This document shows, piece after piece, positions 1 to 9,529 of a stretch of 64,000 nt of DNA. The notes beneath the pieces are model-generated. The model had not been told where the DNA came from and ran no database searches. It was given only the letters and a program-made list of their open reading frames with translations. Source of the stretch: Paenibacillus aceris (lineage in GTDB: Bacteria; Bacillota; Bacilli; Paenibacillales; NBRC-103111). A program made the position numbers and the translations under genes. The stretch is from contig NZ_JAGGKV010000021.1 in NCBI RefSeq assembly GCF_017874035.1, forward strand, positions 52,891 through 116,890, read 5' to 3'. The first letter of the stretch is position 1; each line of letters starts with the position of its first letter.

Positions 1-939
1 ACGAGCTCTATGGAAGCTCTAACGAAGCTTGTAGACGACGGTCTTATTGTAACGGGAGACGGGAAAATCGGATCTGTGGTGATTACCGGTGCCAAGCATG
101 AGAAACGAGCCAGCATGGATATGATCGGTATCGATATCCGATTTAAATTCGCTGCCACCGTGAAGCAATATCTGATGCAGTACAATTTCTTCTGGTACAG
201 CGGGGTCGATGTCAACCATAGCAACTATGCCACGATTCAGGTCGGTGGACAAACCATCCAGCAGGTACTTGGCAGTCAAAATTATATTGTGCAGATTCAA
301 GGTCCAGGCGCAGCAGCTGGGAATCCGTCAGCAGTCGCAGCACCTTCAGCCCTTGATGCGAAGCCTGCCGTTAACCTGGAGGCGACTTCTTGGCTGAGTA
401 CACTTAAGACTTACGTCCTCATGGGGATGGAGCACATCTGGTTAGGCCTTGATCACATGCTGTTCGTGCTTGGTCTCCTGCTAGCTGCTGAGCAAAGGGT
501 ATGGAAAATAGTGCGACTGATTACCGCCTTTACAATAGGTCACTGCATTACGCTAGTCCTATCTTCTCTAGAGGTCGCTTATCTCTCACCTAAAATCGTC
601 GAACCCTTAATTGCGCTTAGCATTCTGTATATTGCTGTAGAGAATATATGGAAGCAAAAAGAGAGTGCGCGCGTGATCGTTACGTTGTTGTTTGGCCTAG
701 TGCACGGCTTCGGGTTTGCCGAGGTGCTGCGAGGAACGTTGTCTGGACATATGGCCCTTCCTTTATTTTCATTCAACCTGGGTGTAGAAATTGGACAGCT
801 TGTCGTCGTGGCGATTGTGATTCCAGTGCTCCTGTGGATAAAACGTTTGCCATTGCAAATCAAATGGAATCAATACGCTTCGGGGATCATTGGCGTGTTC
901 GGGCTTTACTGGTTGATTGAGCGCATTATTAGCCAATAA
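1..939 (+). CDS. HupE/UreJ-like membrane protein, 5'-truncated by window edge
   Basis: The reading frame is open to base 1, so the ATG at 10 is probably internal and the true N-terminus lies outside the window. The first ~120 residues look extracytoplasmic. The C-terminal ~180 residues carry the HupE/UreJ_2 pattern: MEHIWLGLDHMLFVLGLLL, then FTIGHCITLVLSS, VEPLIALSI, FGLVHGFGFAE and FSFNLGVEIGQL, spread over about six membrane helices. Several conserved His/Asp/Glu residues inside helices suggest metal handling. Members of this family are linked to nickel or cobalt import or are of unknown function; the substrate cannot be told here. The next gene starts 30 bp downstream, so the two may be cotranscribed. 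Confidence 0.75.
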   Translation, partial: TSSMEALTKLVDDGLIVTGDGKIGSVVITGAKHEKRASMDMIGIDIRFKFAATVKQYLMQYNFFWYSGVDVNHSNYATIQVGGQTIQQVLGSQNYIVQIQGPGAAAGNPSAVAAPSALDAKPAVNLEATSWLSTLKTYVLMGMEHIWLGLDHMLFVLGLLLAAEQRVWKIVRLITAFTIGHCITLVLSSLEVAYLSPKIVEPLIALSILYIAVENIWKQKESARVIVTLLFGLVHGFGFAEVLRGTLSGHMALPLFSFNLGVEIGQLVVVAIVIPVLLWIKRLPLQIKWNQYASGIIGVFGLYWLIERIISQ

Positions 940-969
940 AATTATTTATGATGAGGGGACGTTATCAAG

Positions 970-3900
970 TTGGTTAAAAAGAGTTTCAAACGATGGATAT
1001 CCGGTGTGACCGTAGCGGGTATGATGTTCAGTATGTTGACTCCTATGGCGGCAAATGCGGCGGACAATGAGGCGCAAATCAGCGAGGTCGACTATTCAAA
1101 ATTATCTAAGCTGATGATTACAGAGCTTGTCCCGGATACAGCAAATATCAGCAGTTCAGACGCTTATGAATTTATTGAAGTTTATAACAATACGAACAAA
1201 ACGCTCGACTTTAAGGACTATAATCTGGTGTATCGATATCCCGGAACGAGTACCATTTGGGCGCCTTATCAGAATGGGAATCCCAACGGGAGCATGAAGA
1301 TTCCTGCGCAATCCTCCATCGTCCTGTGGGTGATGAATACGGATAAAGGGATTAATTTAAACCTGAAAGCAGCAGATTTCAATCAGAACTTCCATACGAA
1401 TCTGCAAGAAAATGTGAATCTTTTCCGTGTTGACGGCGGTGGCGGCATGCACAACAGCAGCCCAAGAGATTTGGTCATTCAAGAGAAAGATGGCACGGAT
1501 ATCTCGATTTCCAGCTACCAAAACGATGATCAAACGAAACCGGAAAAAGGGATTTTCTATCGTTTTCCAGTGGATGGAACGAAGAACATGGTGATGTATG
1601 GCTCAGCGATCGACGAGAATGCGGCCGCTGCCACCCCAGGGACTATCGACCCTACTCAGGTTCCGCCTGTTCCGCTATACTTCTCTGATCCTCCTGTCAT
1701 CGGCCACACGCCGGTTACCCAAGCCGATCAGAAGAACGACTTGATCTTGCAAGCTCAGGTTGCTAACACCGAGCAGAATGAAACGGTATCTGCTGCCGTT
1801 TACTATCAGTTGGCATCGCAAACGAGCTATGAATCCGTACCTATGACAGTGACGGGCAGCAACCAATATCAAGCTGTCATTTCTAAGGACAAGCTGAGCG
1901 AAAGTCAGCTGAATTACTACATTCAAGCGAATGACGGTTTCAGCACAGTGAGATCGAACGTTTACAACGTAAATATTACGCTCGATCAATCCGACTATTC
2001 GAAAGTTCCACCGCTTATGGTGACCGAAATAGTCCCGGATTCCACGAATGTGGGCTCGGCGGACGGTTATGAGTTCATTGAAGTTTATAACAATACGGAT
2101 CAACCCGTTAATTTCAAGGACTATAAAGTCGTCTACCGTTACACGGATTCGGGTCCAGATGCAGACGTTCCATGGCCTGCGGACAAAGAAGACATGATGA
2201 TTCCTTCGAAAGGCACGCTCGTCTTCTGGATCATCAACAACCAAAATGGGAACTCGACAGCAGCTGACTTCAATGCCAACTACGGCACGAACCTTGTAGA
2301 AGGCACTAACCTTGTACGCGTGCACAGCGATGGGATGGCGAACGGCTCTAACCGTGGTCTCGTGATTGCTACGAATACAGGCATCGAGCTTTCTACAGCT
2401 TATTACATCAACGGCGATTCAAAAGCCAATAAAGGGATTTTATATAAATATCCGACTGACGGCAGCAAAACGATGATCAAATACAGCTCAACCGTTGCAG
2501 CAGCAACACCGGGTTCCGTAGATCAGGTTCAAGTGCCGCCACAGACTGTGAAGGTCACTCCGGATACGCTTAAGCCTACGCTCAAGGATTTGACTAAAGA
2601 GAGTACGATTGATCAAGCCTTAGATCTCGAAATTATCGGAGAGGCCAAGGACGAAACATCGCTCAAAACGGTAGCCCTCTATTATAAAACGGATAAGCAG
2701 TCCCAATACAACAAGAGGTACTTGAAAGAAAGTTTTGCGGATACATTGTACCATTATATGATTTATTCGCCTGAACTTATCGGAAACTCTTACGTGGACT
2801 ATTATTTCACAGCTTCCGACGGCACGAATGAGACCGTCACACAGACGAAGCGTGTTCAAATTCAAGGTGGCTCGGACCATTCCAGCCTGCGCTTGAATGT
2901 GAAAGACGGTGACGTCGTTTCGCAAACGAAAGTGTTGAAAGGTACAGGCGAGGGCGTTAATCCGGACAGTCTGAAACTTGCCATCGACGGCAGCGAGCTA
3001 ACGCAGTCGACTTATCATGCCGTAGAGCATGATGCCTTCTTCGCTTTTGAAGTGATGGGCGTGAACTACTATTTCAAAAACGGCATTACCCAAGGGCAGG
3101 AAATTCTGTCGATTTTCCAAGACCCAATTAATAGCTATAAAACACTATCCATTCCACTAAAAGCCGAGCGGCTTAAAGTAGGCAGCAACGCGTTCCAGAT
3201 TCGTGCTGGTTCCAAGGCTTCACCTTTCGACGATCGTCCGGAAGAGAACAAAGATAATTTTGAAGTGAAGAACGTTCGTCTCGTGTTTGCCGACGGTACG
3301 GTCGTGTATGACGCGAAATATAGCGATCCTAACAAGGTGATCAAAATCGGGGATTCCTCCGGTCTGTCGCCGGTGATCGATTTCAACTTCGTCATTCCAT
3401 CCACTCAGCTGGCTTCCAAAGCCTATGCTTGGAACACGGCCTTAACGAGTGACGGCAATCATCAGGTTACAGTAAGCAATACCACATATGGTACGATTAC
3501 TTCCAATGTGCAGGTGGATAATACAGCTCCAGTTGTGCAGTCTTCTATTGAAGAAGGTAAAATGTACCGCGGCAGCTTCACGATCGATGCGAACGTAACA
3601 GATGCATTGGCTGGCGTAGACAAGGTCGAAGCCACGCTGGACGAGCAGCCAATTACGCTGCCAATGGCTACTTCATCCGCACAACTGCCGGGCGGAGCGC
3701 ATGTTTTCAACGTCAAGGCTAAGGATAAAGTTGGTAATGTGAAGGAAGTAACTGTTCATTTCGAAGTGCCTAACGAGGCACCGGATATGCCTGAGCTGAT
3801 TGCTCCTAGTCAAGGCACGAGCGATGTGGAACCGAACGCTTCCTTAAGTGTGAAAGTTACCGATCCGATGAACGACGACTTGAAAGTTACGTTCAATCAA

Positions 3901-6900
3901 GGCTTCAAATACGATGCAAGCACACAGGGAACGTTCACCGGCTATCGCGGCGCAGCGGATACAGAACCTCCGAAGCAGGAGAAGCCTGCAAGTGAGGCGG
4001 CCATGACCCCTGAAGATTATAGTAAAATTAGCGGCGTTGACGGCAGCTATCTTACCGATGATGCTGTCGAGAAGTTCCCTTATCAACGTTTTGAGATTGC
4101 ATTAGATCCTGCGATTCAAAGCACAGACGAAGTCGTCATTGACTGGAAAGGGAAGTCCCTGGAGGGCCGCAAAGTCTCATTGTACGCCTGGAGTCCAAGC
4201 AAGCTGGAGTGGATCGCTCTGAAAACCGTTATCGCGGGCCGCGAGGACTTTGAGCTGAAAGCGAACGTTCAAGCCGGCGATTATGCCAATAACGGGAAAA
4301 TTCAAGTGATGGTGCAGGACGAAATTGCCGTCACACAGGATCAAGCAGCTGGTAGCGACTATGATTTCTCCTTCGTGTGGATGTCCGATACCCAGTACTA
4401 TTCCAAGAGCTATCCTTACATCTATCAGAAAATAGTAAAATGGATCTCCGACCACAAAGAAGACAACAAAATCAAATACGTCATTCATACCGGCGACATC
4501 GTCGATAATGCCGATCAAGAGTACCAATGGATTGAAGCCGATAAGGATATGAAAGTTTTGGAAACGGCAGGAATCCCTTACGGAGTGCTTGCAGGTAACC
4601 ATGACGTAGGCCACCAAGACAATGATTACAGTTATTACAGCAAGTGGTTTGGCGAGGATCGTTTCAAAAGCCAGCCGACCTACGGCGAATCTTATGATAA
4701 CAACCGCGGCCATTATGATTTGGTTTCCTCGAACGGTAACGATTTTATCGTCGTTTACATGGGCTGGGGTTATGGAGACAAAGAGATTGATTGGATCAAC
4801 GAAGTGTTGAAAAAGTATCCGAACCGCAAAGCGATTCTGAACTTCCATGAATTCATGCTCGTTTCCAATAACCGCGCTCCGATGGCGGAGAAAGTATTTG
4901 AGCGTGTTATCAAGCCTAACAAGAACGTCATTGCCGCTCTTTCCGGTCATTATCATGATGCTGAGCTGAAAGTCGATCCGATCGACGATAACGGCGATGG
5001 CGTGCCGGACCGCAATGTGTATCAAATGCTAGCCGACTACCAGGGTGCGCCGGAAGGCGGACTTGGGTATATCCGATTGATGCAGTTCGATTTGGCGCAT
5101 GGCAAAATCAACATGAAGACTTATTCGCCTCATTTGGACGATTACAACTTCTATGAACCGGATGAACATCCTGGGAAAGACGAGTTCAGTTTGGATCTGA
5201 ATCTGGATGCCGTGACCAAACGTGTAGCTACAGATTATATCGGTGTGAACGTGTATACGAACAAAACGATTGGAAGCGCAGCGAGTGTGAAAAGCGGGGA
5301 AAATGCCTCGGTAACGTGGCCGAACCTTGCTCAGAATACGACCTATCAGTGGTATGCTGTCGCAGAGGATGCGTACGGCGGTTTGAGACAGTCGGATATC
5401 TGGAAGTTTACGACCAAAACGGCGACGACTGTTCCGTCCGATTCGGTTAATGATTTGAGCGGACTTAGTCTAAGCAGTGGAGCTCTCAACGAGCAGTTCG
5501 CGGCATCAAGAACGAATTACACACAATCGGTTGCGAATAACGTTGAAAGCGTGAAGGTTACTCCGACAGCAGCTGGTGCTGCGGCAACAGTGAAAGTGAA
5601 TGGCGTGCAAGTTGCAAGCGGTCAAGAGAGCAGCGCGCTTCCTCTTCAAGTAGGAGAAAACACGATTACCATTGTTGTAACGGCTAAAGACAACACGAGC
5701 AAAATCTACACCATCGTTGTCACAAGATTAAGTAACAATGCATTGCTAGCCAACATGACGACAGATAAAGGCGTGCTAAGTCCTGCGTTTACTTCTACAC
5801 AGTCTGATTACAATGTAGAAGTAACTAACAGCGTTACAAGTTTAAATCTGAATGTAACCAAAGATGAACCACACCAAAAAGTAACGGTAACCAGTGCGGA
5901 GAATGGCTCTGTTTCCGGCAATGTGTACACTTATACAGCTTCGAATCTGGTTGTTGGTTCTAATCCAATTCATGTTGAAGTTACGGCGCAAGATGGGACG
6001 AAGAATTCGTACAATCTGACAGTAAAACGCGCAGCTGATACATCATCGGATTCTGACTCGGATTCTGATTCTGGTTCATCTTCACCATCTGTCCCAATCG
6101 ATACTAAAGTTACATCGACAGATGGTAAGCTAACACTTCCAGTAGGTAGTACGGGCGAAGTTAGCTACGAAAATGCGGTTACCGTCGCAATTCCGGCGGA
6201 TGCCTCAGTGAAAGAATTGAAGTTGACTATTGAGAAGTTGAATGAAACGAAAGACCTTTTGACGAATAATGAGGTTCTAGCGAGTCCGATCTATGAGATC
6301 CTCAAAAACTTCTCCGAGAACTTTAATAAGCCGGTCACCTTGACGTTTACTTTCGATCCGGCAAGCTTGAAGGGCGACCAAAAAGCAGCTGTCTTTTATT
6401 ATGACGAAGTGAAGAAGCTGTGGGTGGAAGTAGAGGGTGGCAAGGTCAATGGGAATCGCATCAGTGTAGAGGTCAATCACTTTACGAAGTATGCGGTTAT
6501 GGCAGCTGGTTCATCCGTAGTGGAGCCAACCGCGCCGGCCATTACCTTAAGCGACATCAAAGGACACTGGGCAGAAAATAACATTCTTGAATTAGTTAAA
6601 GCGGGATCCATTAACGGTTACCAAGATGGAACATTTAAACCGGAAAATCGCATCACACGAGCTGAATTCGTTTCAATCGTTGTGAAATACCTGAAATTGA
6701 ACGAGCAAGGCAGCAGCAATAAGTTCGCAGATGTAGCGAACCACTGGGCGAAGAATGCGATCGCCACAGCTGCAGCGCAAGGCATTATTACAGGATACAC
6801 GGATACAACCTTTGGTCCGGATGATTTCATTACTCGTGAGCAAATGGCGGAAATCATCGTTCGTGCCGCTCATTTGGACAAGGTGGCAGGGAATACGAGC

Positions 6901-7068
6901 TTCTCCGATAACGCTGCGATTTCTGCTTGGGCACAAGCGGCAGTAGCTACGTTAACCTCCAAAGGGTTCATGAACGGTTATGAGGATGGTACGCTGAAGC
7001 CGCAAGGATTAACAACTCGCGCAGAAGCATCTGCACTCATTCTCAGAACATTGAAAACAGGAAAGTAG
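970..7068 (+). CDS. Giant SLH surface protein with two lamin-tail domains and a metallophosphoesterase domain
   Basis: 2032 residues, TTG start at 970 behind GAGGGGAC. A Sec signal peptide ends near MAANAADNEA. Two tandem lamin-tail (LTD) domains follow (about residues 40-230 and 350-510), each with ITELVPD/VTEIVPD and a YEFIEVYNNT motif, clearly an internal duplication. Ig-like modules follow, then a calcineurin-type phosphoesterase domain with MSDTQYY (D1140), TGDIVDNAD (~1174), GNHD (1209-1212) and SGHYH (~1325-1329), so metal ligands look intact. Two cadherin-like beta-sandwich repeats (~1495-1690), a Ser-Asp linker (SDSDSDSD) and three SLH domains in the last ~180 residues complete it. 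SLH domains bind pyruvylated wall polysaccharide, so it should sit on the cell surface. The combination suggests an extracellular phosphodiesterase or nuclease; the substrate is unknown. A terminator follows. Confidence 0.88.
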   Translation: MVKKSFKRWISGVTVAGMMFSMLTPMAANAADNEAQISEVDYSKLSKLMITELVPDTANISSSDAYEFIEVYNNTNKTLDFKDYNLVYRYPGTSTIWAPYQNGNPNGSMKIPAQSSIVLWVMNTDKGINLNLKAADFNQNFHTNLQENVNLFRVDGGGGMHNSSPRDLVIQEKDGTDISISSYQNDDQTKPEKGIFYRFPVDGTKNMVMYGSAIDENAAAATPGTIDPTQVPPVPLYFSDPPVIGHTPVTQADQKNDLILQAQVANTEQNETVSAAVYYQLASQTSYESVPMTVTGSNQYQAVISKDKLSESQLNYYIQANDGFSTVRSNVYNVNITLDQSDYSKVPPLMVTEIVPDSTNVGSADGYEFIEVYNNTDQPVNFKDYKVVYRYTDSGPDADVPWPADKEDMMIPSKGTLVFWIINNQNGNSTAADFNANYGTNLVEGTNLVRVHSDGMANGSNRGLVIATNTGIELSTAYYINGDSKANKGILYKYPTDGSKTMIKYSSTVAAATPGSVDQVQVPPQTVKVTPDTLKPTLKDLTKESTIDQALDLEIIGEAKDETSLKTVALYYKTDKQSQYNKRYLKESFADTLYHYMIYSPELIGNSYVDYYFTASDGTNETVTQTKRVQIQGGSDHSSLRLNVKDGDVVSQTKVLKGTGEGVNPDSLKLAIDGSELTQSTYHAVEHDAFFAFEVMGVNYYFKNGITQGQEILSIFQDPINSYKTLSIPLKAERLKVGSNAFQIRAGSKASPFDDRPEENKDNFEVKNVRLVFADGTVVYDAKYSDPNKVIKIGDSSGLSPVIDFNFVIPSTQLASKAYAWNTALTSDGNHQVTVSNTTYGTITSNVQVDNTAPVVQSSIEEGKMYRGSFTIDANVTDALAGVDKVEATLDEQPITLPMATSSAQLPGGAHVFNVKAKDKVGNVKEVTVHFEVPNEAPDMPELIAPSQGTSDVEPNASLSVKVTDPMNDDLKVTFNQGFKYDASTQGTFTGYRGAADTEPPKQEKPASEAAMTPEDYSKISGVDGSYLTDDAVEKFPYQRFEIALDPAIQSTDEVVIDWKGKSLEGRKVSLYAWSPSKLEWIALKTVIAGREDFELKANVQAGDYANNGKIQVMVQDEIAVTQDQAAGSDYDFSFVWMSDTQYYSKSYPYIYQKIVKWISDHKEDNKIKYVIHTGDIVDNADQEYQWIEADKDMKVLETAGIPYGVLAGNHDVGHQDNDYSYYSKWFGEDRFKSQPTYGESYDNNRGHYDLVSSNGNDFIVVYMGWGYGDKEIDWINEVLKKYPNRKAILNFHEFMLVSNNRAPMAEKVFERVIKPNKNVIAALSGHYHDAELKVDPIDDNGDGVPDRNVYQMLADYQGAPEGGLGYIRLMQFDLAHGKINMKTYSPHLDDYNFYEPDEHPGKDEFSLDLNLDAVTKRVATDYIGVNVYTNKTIGSAASVKSGENASVTWPNLAQNTTYQWYAVAEDAYGGLRQSDIWKFTTKTATTVPSDSVNDLSGLSLSSGALNEQFAASRTNYTQSVANNVESVKVTPTAAGAAATVKVNGVQVASGQESSALPLQVGENTITIVVTAKDNTSKIYTIVVTRLSNNALLANMTTDKGVLSPAFTSTQSDYNVEVTNSVTSLNLNVTKDEPHQKVTVTSAENGSVSGNVYTYTASNLVVGSNPIHVEVTAQDGTKNSYNLTVKRAADTSSDSDSDSDSGSSSPSVPIDTKVTSTDGKLTLPVGSTGEVSYENAVTVAIPADASVKELKLTIEKLNETKDLLTNNEVLASPIYEILKNFSENFNKPVTLTFTFDPASLKGDQKAAVFYYDEVKKLWVEVEGGKVNGNRISVEVNHFTKYAVMAAGSSVVEPTAPAITLSDIKGHWAENNILELVKAGSINGYQDGTFKPENRITRAEFVSIVVKYLKLNEQGSSNKFADVANHWAKNAIATAAAQGIITGYTDTTFGPDDFITREQMAEIIVRAAHLDKVAGNTSFSDNAAISAWAQAAVATLTSKGFMNGYEDGTLKPQGLTTRAEASALILRTLKTGK

Positions 7069-7078
7069 AAATGAAAAG

Positions 7079-7113
7079 GGCTCCTTCGTCTGAAAAGACG
7101 GGGAGCCTTTTTG
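7079..7113 (+). terminator. Intrinsic terminator after SLH phosphoesterase gene
   Basis: GGCTCC (7079-7084) pairs with GGAGCC (7102-7107) and CGTCT (7087-7091) with AGACG (7096-7100), followed by a T run. It starts 11 bp after the stop codon. Confidence 0.9.
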
Positions 7114-7303
7114 TGTTCACAGGGTCTCGTGGGCAGGTGAAGAGGAACTACAGGGCGCTATTTTGCCCAAAACAGCCCTTTTAGCGAGGGAGGGGGAACT
7201 GTGTTCCGCTATTTAACCATTCTGGACAGATTGTTGGAAGGGAGGAGGTGAAGTAAGACCCTGTAGCTCCCCTTCATCATCTAAAACTCAAGATTTTCCC
7301 TAA

Positions 7304-7334
7304 ATAAGGGAATGGAGTTCCCTTATTAATAAGA
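7304..7334 (-). terminator. Hairpin just past the stop of the glycine-rich gene
   Basis: ATAAGGGAA (7304-7312) pairs perfectly with TTCCCTTAT (7318-7326) around loop TGGAG. On the reverse strand it lies directly after the stop codon at 7335 but is followed only by a short T stretch, so termination is plausible rather than certain. The rest of 7114-7303 shows no gene. Confidence 0.5.
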
Positions 7335-8042
7335 CTACCTGCGTTTGCGCTTGGCTGTTCCGGATTTGGTGCCGCCTTTGCGTCTTTGGGCAGTCCCGGA
7401 TTTTTTACGGCGTTTGCGTTTCGGTTTGAACACTTCAACCGAATCTTCCGAGGCGACCTTGCCTTTGCCAAGAGCGTTAAAGATCGTTTTCACCATCGGT
7501 GCCATTTGCTGAAAGCTGGACATGAACTTCTGAACCTTGCCCATCGTGCCGAGGATGCCGTCGATGCCGCCCATCCGCTCAACGAAGCCGGAGATTTGCT
7601 TCATATTGAGACCGCTCAGCGGGTTAGAGCTCCCGCCGCCTGCCGCAGCTCCGCCTCCTCCTCCGAGAAGGTTGCTGAGGAAATTGCCGCCACCGCCACC
7701 TCCGCCGGCATTGCCGCCGCCGCCAAAAAATCCGCCACCGCCACCACTGGGGTTACCGCCGCCAAAAAGCCCGCCACCGCCACCAGGGTTACCGCCACCA
7801 AAAAATCCTCCGCCGGCATTCCCGCCGCCTCCGAAAAGATCGCCGCCTCCTTGGAAAGGAGTAGGGAGACCTCCGCCTTGTGCGAAATCCGAGAACGGAT
7901 TGCCGCCACCTAAGCCGGGATACTGACCGAATGCGCGATCATCACCAATTTGCGGGGGTAAAGTTGTGATACTTCTTGTATGCACATTAGGACGATTACC
8001 GCCGTTACCACCATTACCAATGAGTTGTCTTGAGTTAGTCAC
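7335..8042 (-). CDS. Glycine-rich protein with basic C-terminal tail (possibly VrrA/YqfQ-like)
   Basis: 235 residues, GTG start at 8042 with AAAGGATC upstream. Residues ~40-140 are almost pure glycine blocks broken by LFGGGNP, FFGGGNA and similar, giving imperfect DNA repeats of GCC/CCG triplets. Then comes a more ordinary segment (about 145-200: KQISGFVERMGGIDGILGTM, FQQMAPMVKTIFNALGKG) and a very basic tail (KRKRRKK, KRKRR). The layout, a low-complexity N-terminus plus an amphipathic 'MAPMVK' region, recalls VrrA/YqfQ proteins of Bacillus, some linked to spores, but I cannot assign function. Long frames on the opposite strand here follow from the GC-rich repeats. Repeat copy number is likely to vary between strains. 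Confidence 0.7.
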   Translation of the reverse strand: MTNSRQLIGNGGNGGNRPNVHTRSITTLPPQIGDDRAFGQYPGLGGGNPFSDFAQGGGLPTPFQGGGDLFGGGGNAGGGFFGGGNPGGGGGLFGGGNPSGGGGGFFGGGGNAGGGGGGGNFLSNLLGGGGGAAAGGGSSNPLSGLNMKQISGFVERMGGIDGILGTMGKVQKFMSSFQQMAPMVKTIFNALGKGKVASEDSVEVFKPKRKRRKKSGTAQRRKGGTKSGTAKRKRR

Positions 8043-8277
8043 TGGGATTCACGATCCTTTTTATCAGATTTGTCTCCTACAGGATATGTCACTTGCCTAT
8101 CGTTGGTATGGACGAATGTCACGGGTCCTAGATATTTGTCACAATTCAGCTCATTAACGCATAGAAATTTTAACGTTTCGCAATCCTAAAGGCAGGATTT
8201 AAACTCGCCGTGTCGAATGATACTCTGGAGCTTACTATGATAAGCTAACATGCCTTTCTACCAGGAGTTGATAACGT

Positions 8278-8568
8278 ATGCAATTAAAAAAATTAAATGA
8301 TAAAGCTATAGACCAACTTTTTGAGGCCATACTGACCCTTAAGGATATAGAGGAGTGCTACGTTTTTTTCGACGACTTGTGCACCGTGAATGAAATTCAA
8401 TCGCTTTCCCAGCGTCTGGAAGTTGCCCGCATGCTGCGCAAGGGCTGCACGTACAATCAGATCGAAGCGGAAACTGGCGCATCTACAGCTACGATTTCCA
8501 GAGTTAAGCGCTGCTTGAATTATGGAAATGATGGCTATGTGCTGACATTAGATCGTTTAGGCCGTTAA
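8278..8568 (+). CDS. yerC: YerC/YecD-type TrpR-like DNA-binding protein
   Basis: 96 residues, ATG start preceded by CCAGGAG at good spacing. It matches the TrpR/YerC/YecD family in length and pattern: an N-terminal helical part ending DLCTVNEIQSLSQRLEVARML, then a helix-turn-helix with GCTYNQIEAETGASTATISRV and a C-terminal LNYGNDGY. The family has the fold of the tryptophan repressor; YerC in Bacillus has been linked to regulation, but ligand and targets are unclear. It is a single-gene unit with a strong terminator 28 bp beyond the stop. Confidence 0.88.
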   Translation: MQLKKLNDKAIDQLFEAILTLKDIEECYVFFDDLCTVNEIQSLSQRLEVARMLRKGCTYNQIEAETGASTATISRVKRCLNYGNDGYVLTLDRLGR

Positions 8569-8595
8569 TTATTTGTGTTCTAAAAGAGTTCAATG

Positions 8596-8628
8596 ATCCT
8601 GCATTACGATGCGTAATGCGGGATTTTT
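8596..8628 (+). terminator. Intrinsic terminator after yerC-like gene
   Basis: Twelve-pair stem ATCCTGCATTAC (8596-8607) with GTAATGCGGGAT (8613-8624), one G.T pair, loop GATGC, then TTTTT. Confidence 0.92.
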
Positions 8629-8716
8629 CGTGTTTATTGAAGGCTCAATTGACATGTGAGAACACATTCGTTAGCATAGGGTTGTAGGCATGGTTAGAAC
8701 GGGTGGGGAAAACATA

Positions 8717-9529
8717 ATGAGTAAGGTTGGTGTCCTGGTCATAAGCCATGGATCTAGGGATAAAGGCTGGGTGGAGCTGGTCGATGAGGCCGTATCTGCG
8801 GTTAGCACGTCGCCAGATGTTCCTATATATGCCTCCTATCTGGAGCTGGTGGAAGGCCGGTTAATTCAAGACGGTATTTATAGCTTAGAGGCGCAGGGTG
8901 TGACCGACATCATCGTCGTCCCCTTGTTCGTGTCCTCTGGGAGTACGCATATTGATGAAATCAGCTACGCCTTAGGGGTCATCCCGCAGCCGCTTCTGGA
9001 GACGGATATGGAGCCCTTCGATATCAAGGCGCGCATTCATTTTACATCGCCGATTGATGACGACCCTGTCATTGCTGAAATAATTTATGCGAAAATCAAA
9101 GAGCTGTCCACTGCGGGGGGCAAGGAAATACTCCTGCTCATCGGGCATGGCAGTGTAGAAAAGGGCTTTCATGAGAAATGGCTCCATGGACTGGAGCAGC
9201 TTGCTGCACGTTTGAAAGCATTAGGTGGCTATGCGGAGGCGGATGTCGCGATGCTTTTGCCGGATCAAGTGCATGCCCAAATGACAGCATGGACGCTTAA
9301 GAAGCCTGGTCATACGGTTATTGTGGCTCCACTTTTTTTGAGTGAAGGTTATTTTACTAGTCAAGTGATCCCTTCCCGTTTGGAGGGATTTGCATATAAA
9401 TACAATGGACGGGCGCTGCTGCCAAGTCCGCTAATTTCCAAATGGATGGAGAAGCAGATCGCTTCCGCAATTCTAGACGGTGAACAGGTGATGAGACATA
9501 ATGGTCAAAAGAGCAAGACTGATCTATAA
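8717..9529 (+). CDS. sirB: Sirohydrochlorin cobalto/ferrochelatase (CbiX/SirB type)
   Basis: 270 residues from the ATG at 8717, which follows GGTGGGGA; an in-frame ATG at 8690 lacks a good site. Two CbiX-like halves are visible: the first begins VGVLVISHGSRDKGW, with the conserved metal-binding His, and has DIIVVPLFVSSG; the second begins EILLLIGHGS and has VIVAPLFLSEGYF. Two-domain proteins of this size insert Fe2+ (SirB, siroheme) or Co2+ (CbiX, cobalamin) into sirohydrochlorin. The metal cannot be read from sequence. Siroheme serves sulfite reduction, which would fit the cysDN genes 5 kb away. It overlaps the lipid kinase gene by 29 bp, so the two are probably cotranscribed. Confidence 0.85.
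   Translation: MSKVGVLVISHGSRDKGWVELVDEAVSAVSTSPDVPIYASYLELVEGRLIQDGIYSLEAQGVTDIIVVPLFVSSGSTHIDEISYALGVIPQPLLETDMEPFDIKARIHFTSPIDDDPVIAEIIYAKIKELSTAGGKEILLLIGHGSVEKGFHEKWLHGLEQLAARLKALGGYAEADVAMLLPDQVHAQMTAWTLKKPGHTVIVAPLFLSEGYFTSQVIPSRLEGFAYKYNGRALLPSPLISKWMEKQIASAILDGEQVMRHNGQKSKTDL

Noticed and set aside
4177..5025. 282-codon reverse ORF inside the SLH phosphoesterase gene
   Set aside because: Shadow of a well-supported domain with conserved metal ligands on the + strand.
7120..7260. Mobile repeat or small RNA in the gap after the first SLH gene
   Set aside because: Only short imperfect GGGC/GCCC pairings; no flanking repeats or second copy noticed in the window.
7386..7926. Proline- and alanine-rich + strand ORFs
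   Set aside because: They are the complement of the glycine-rich repeats of the reverse gene, with no ribosome site.
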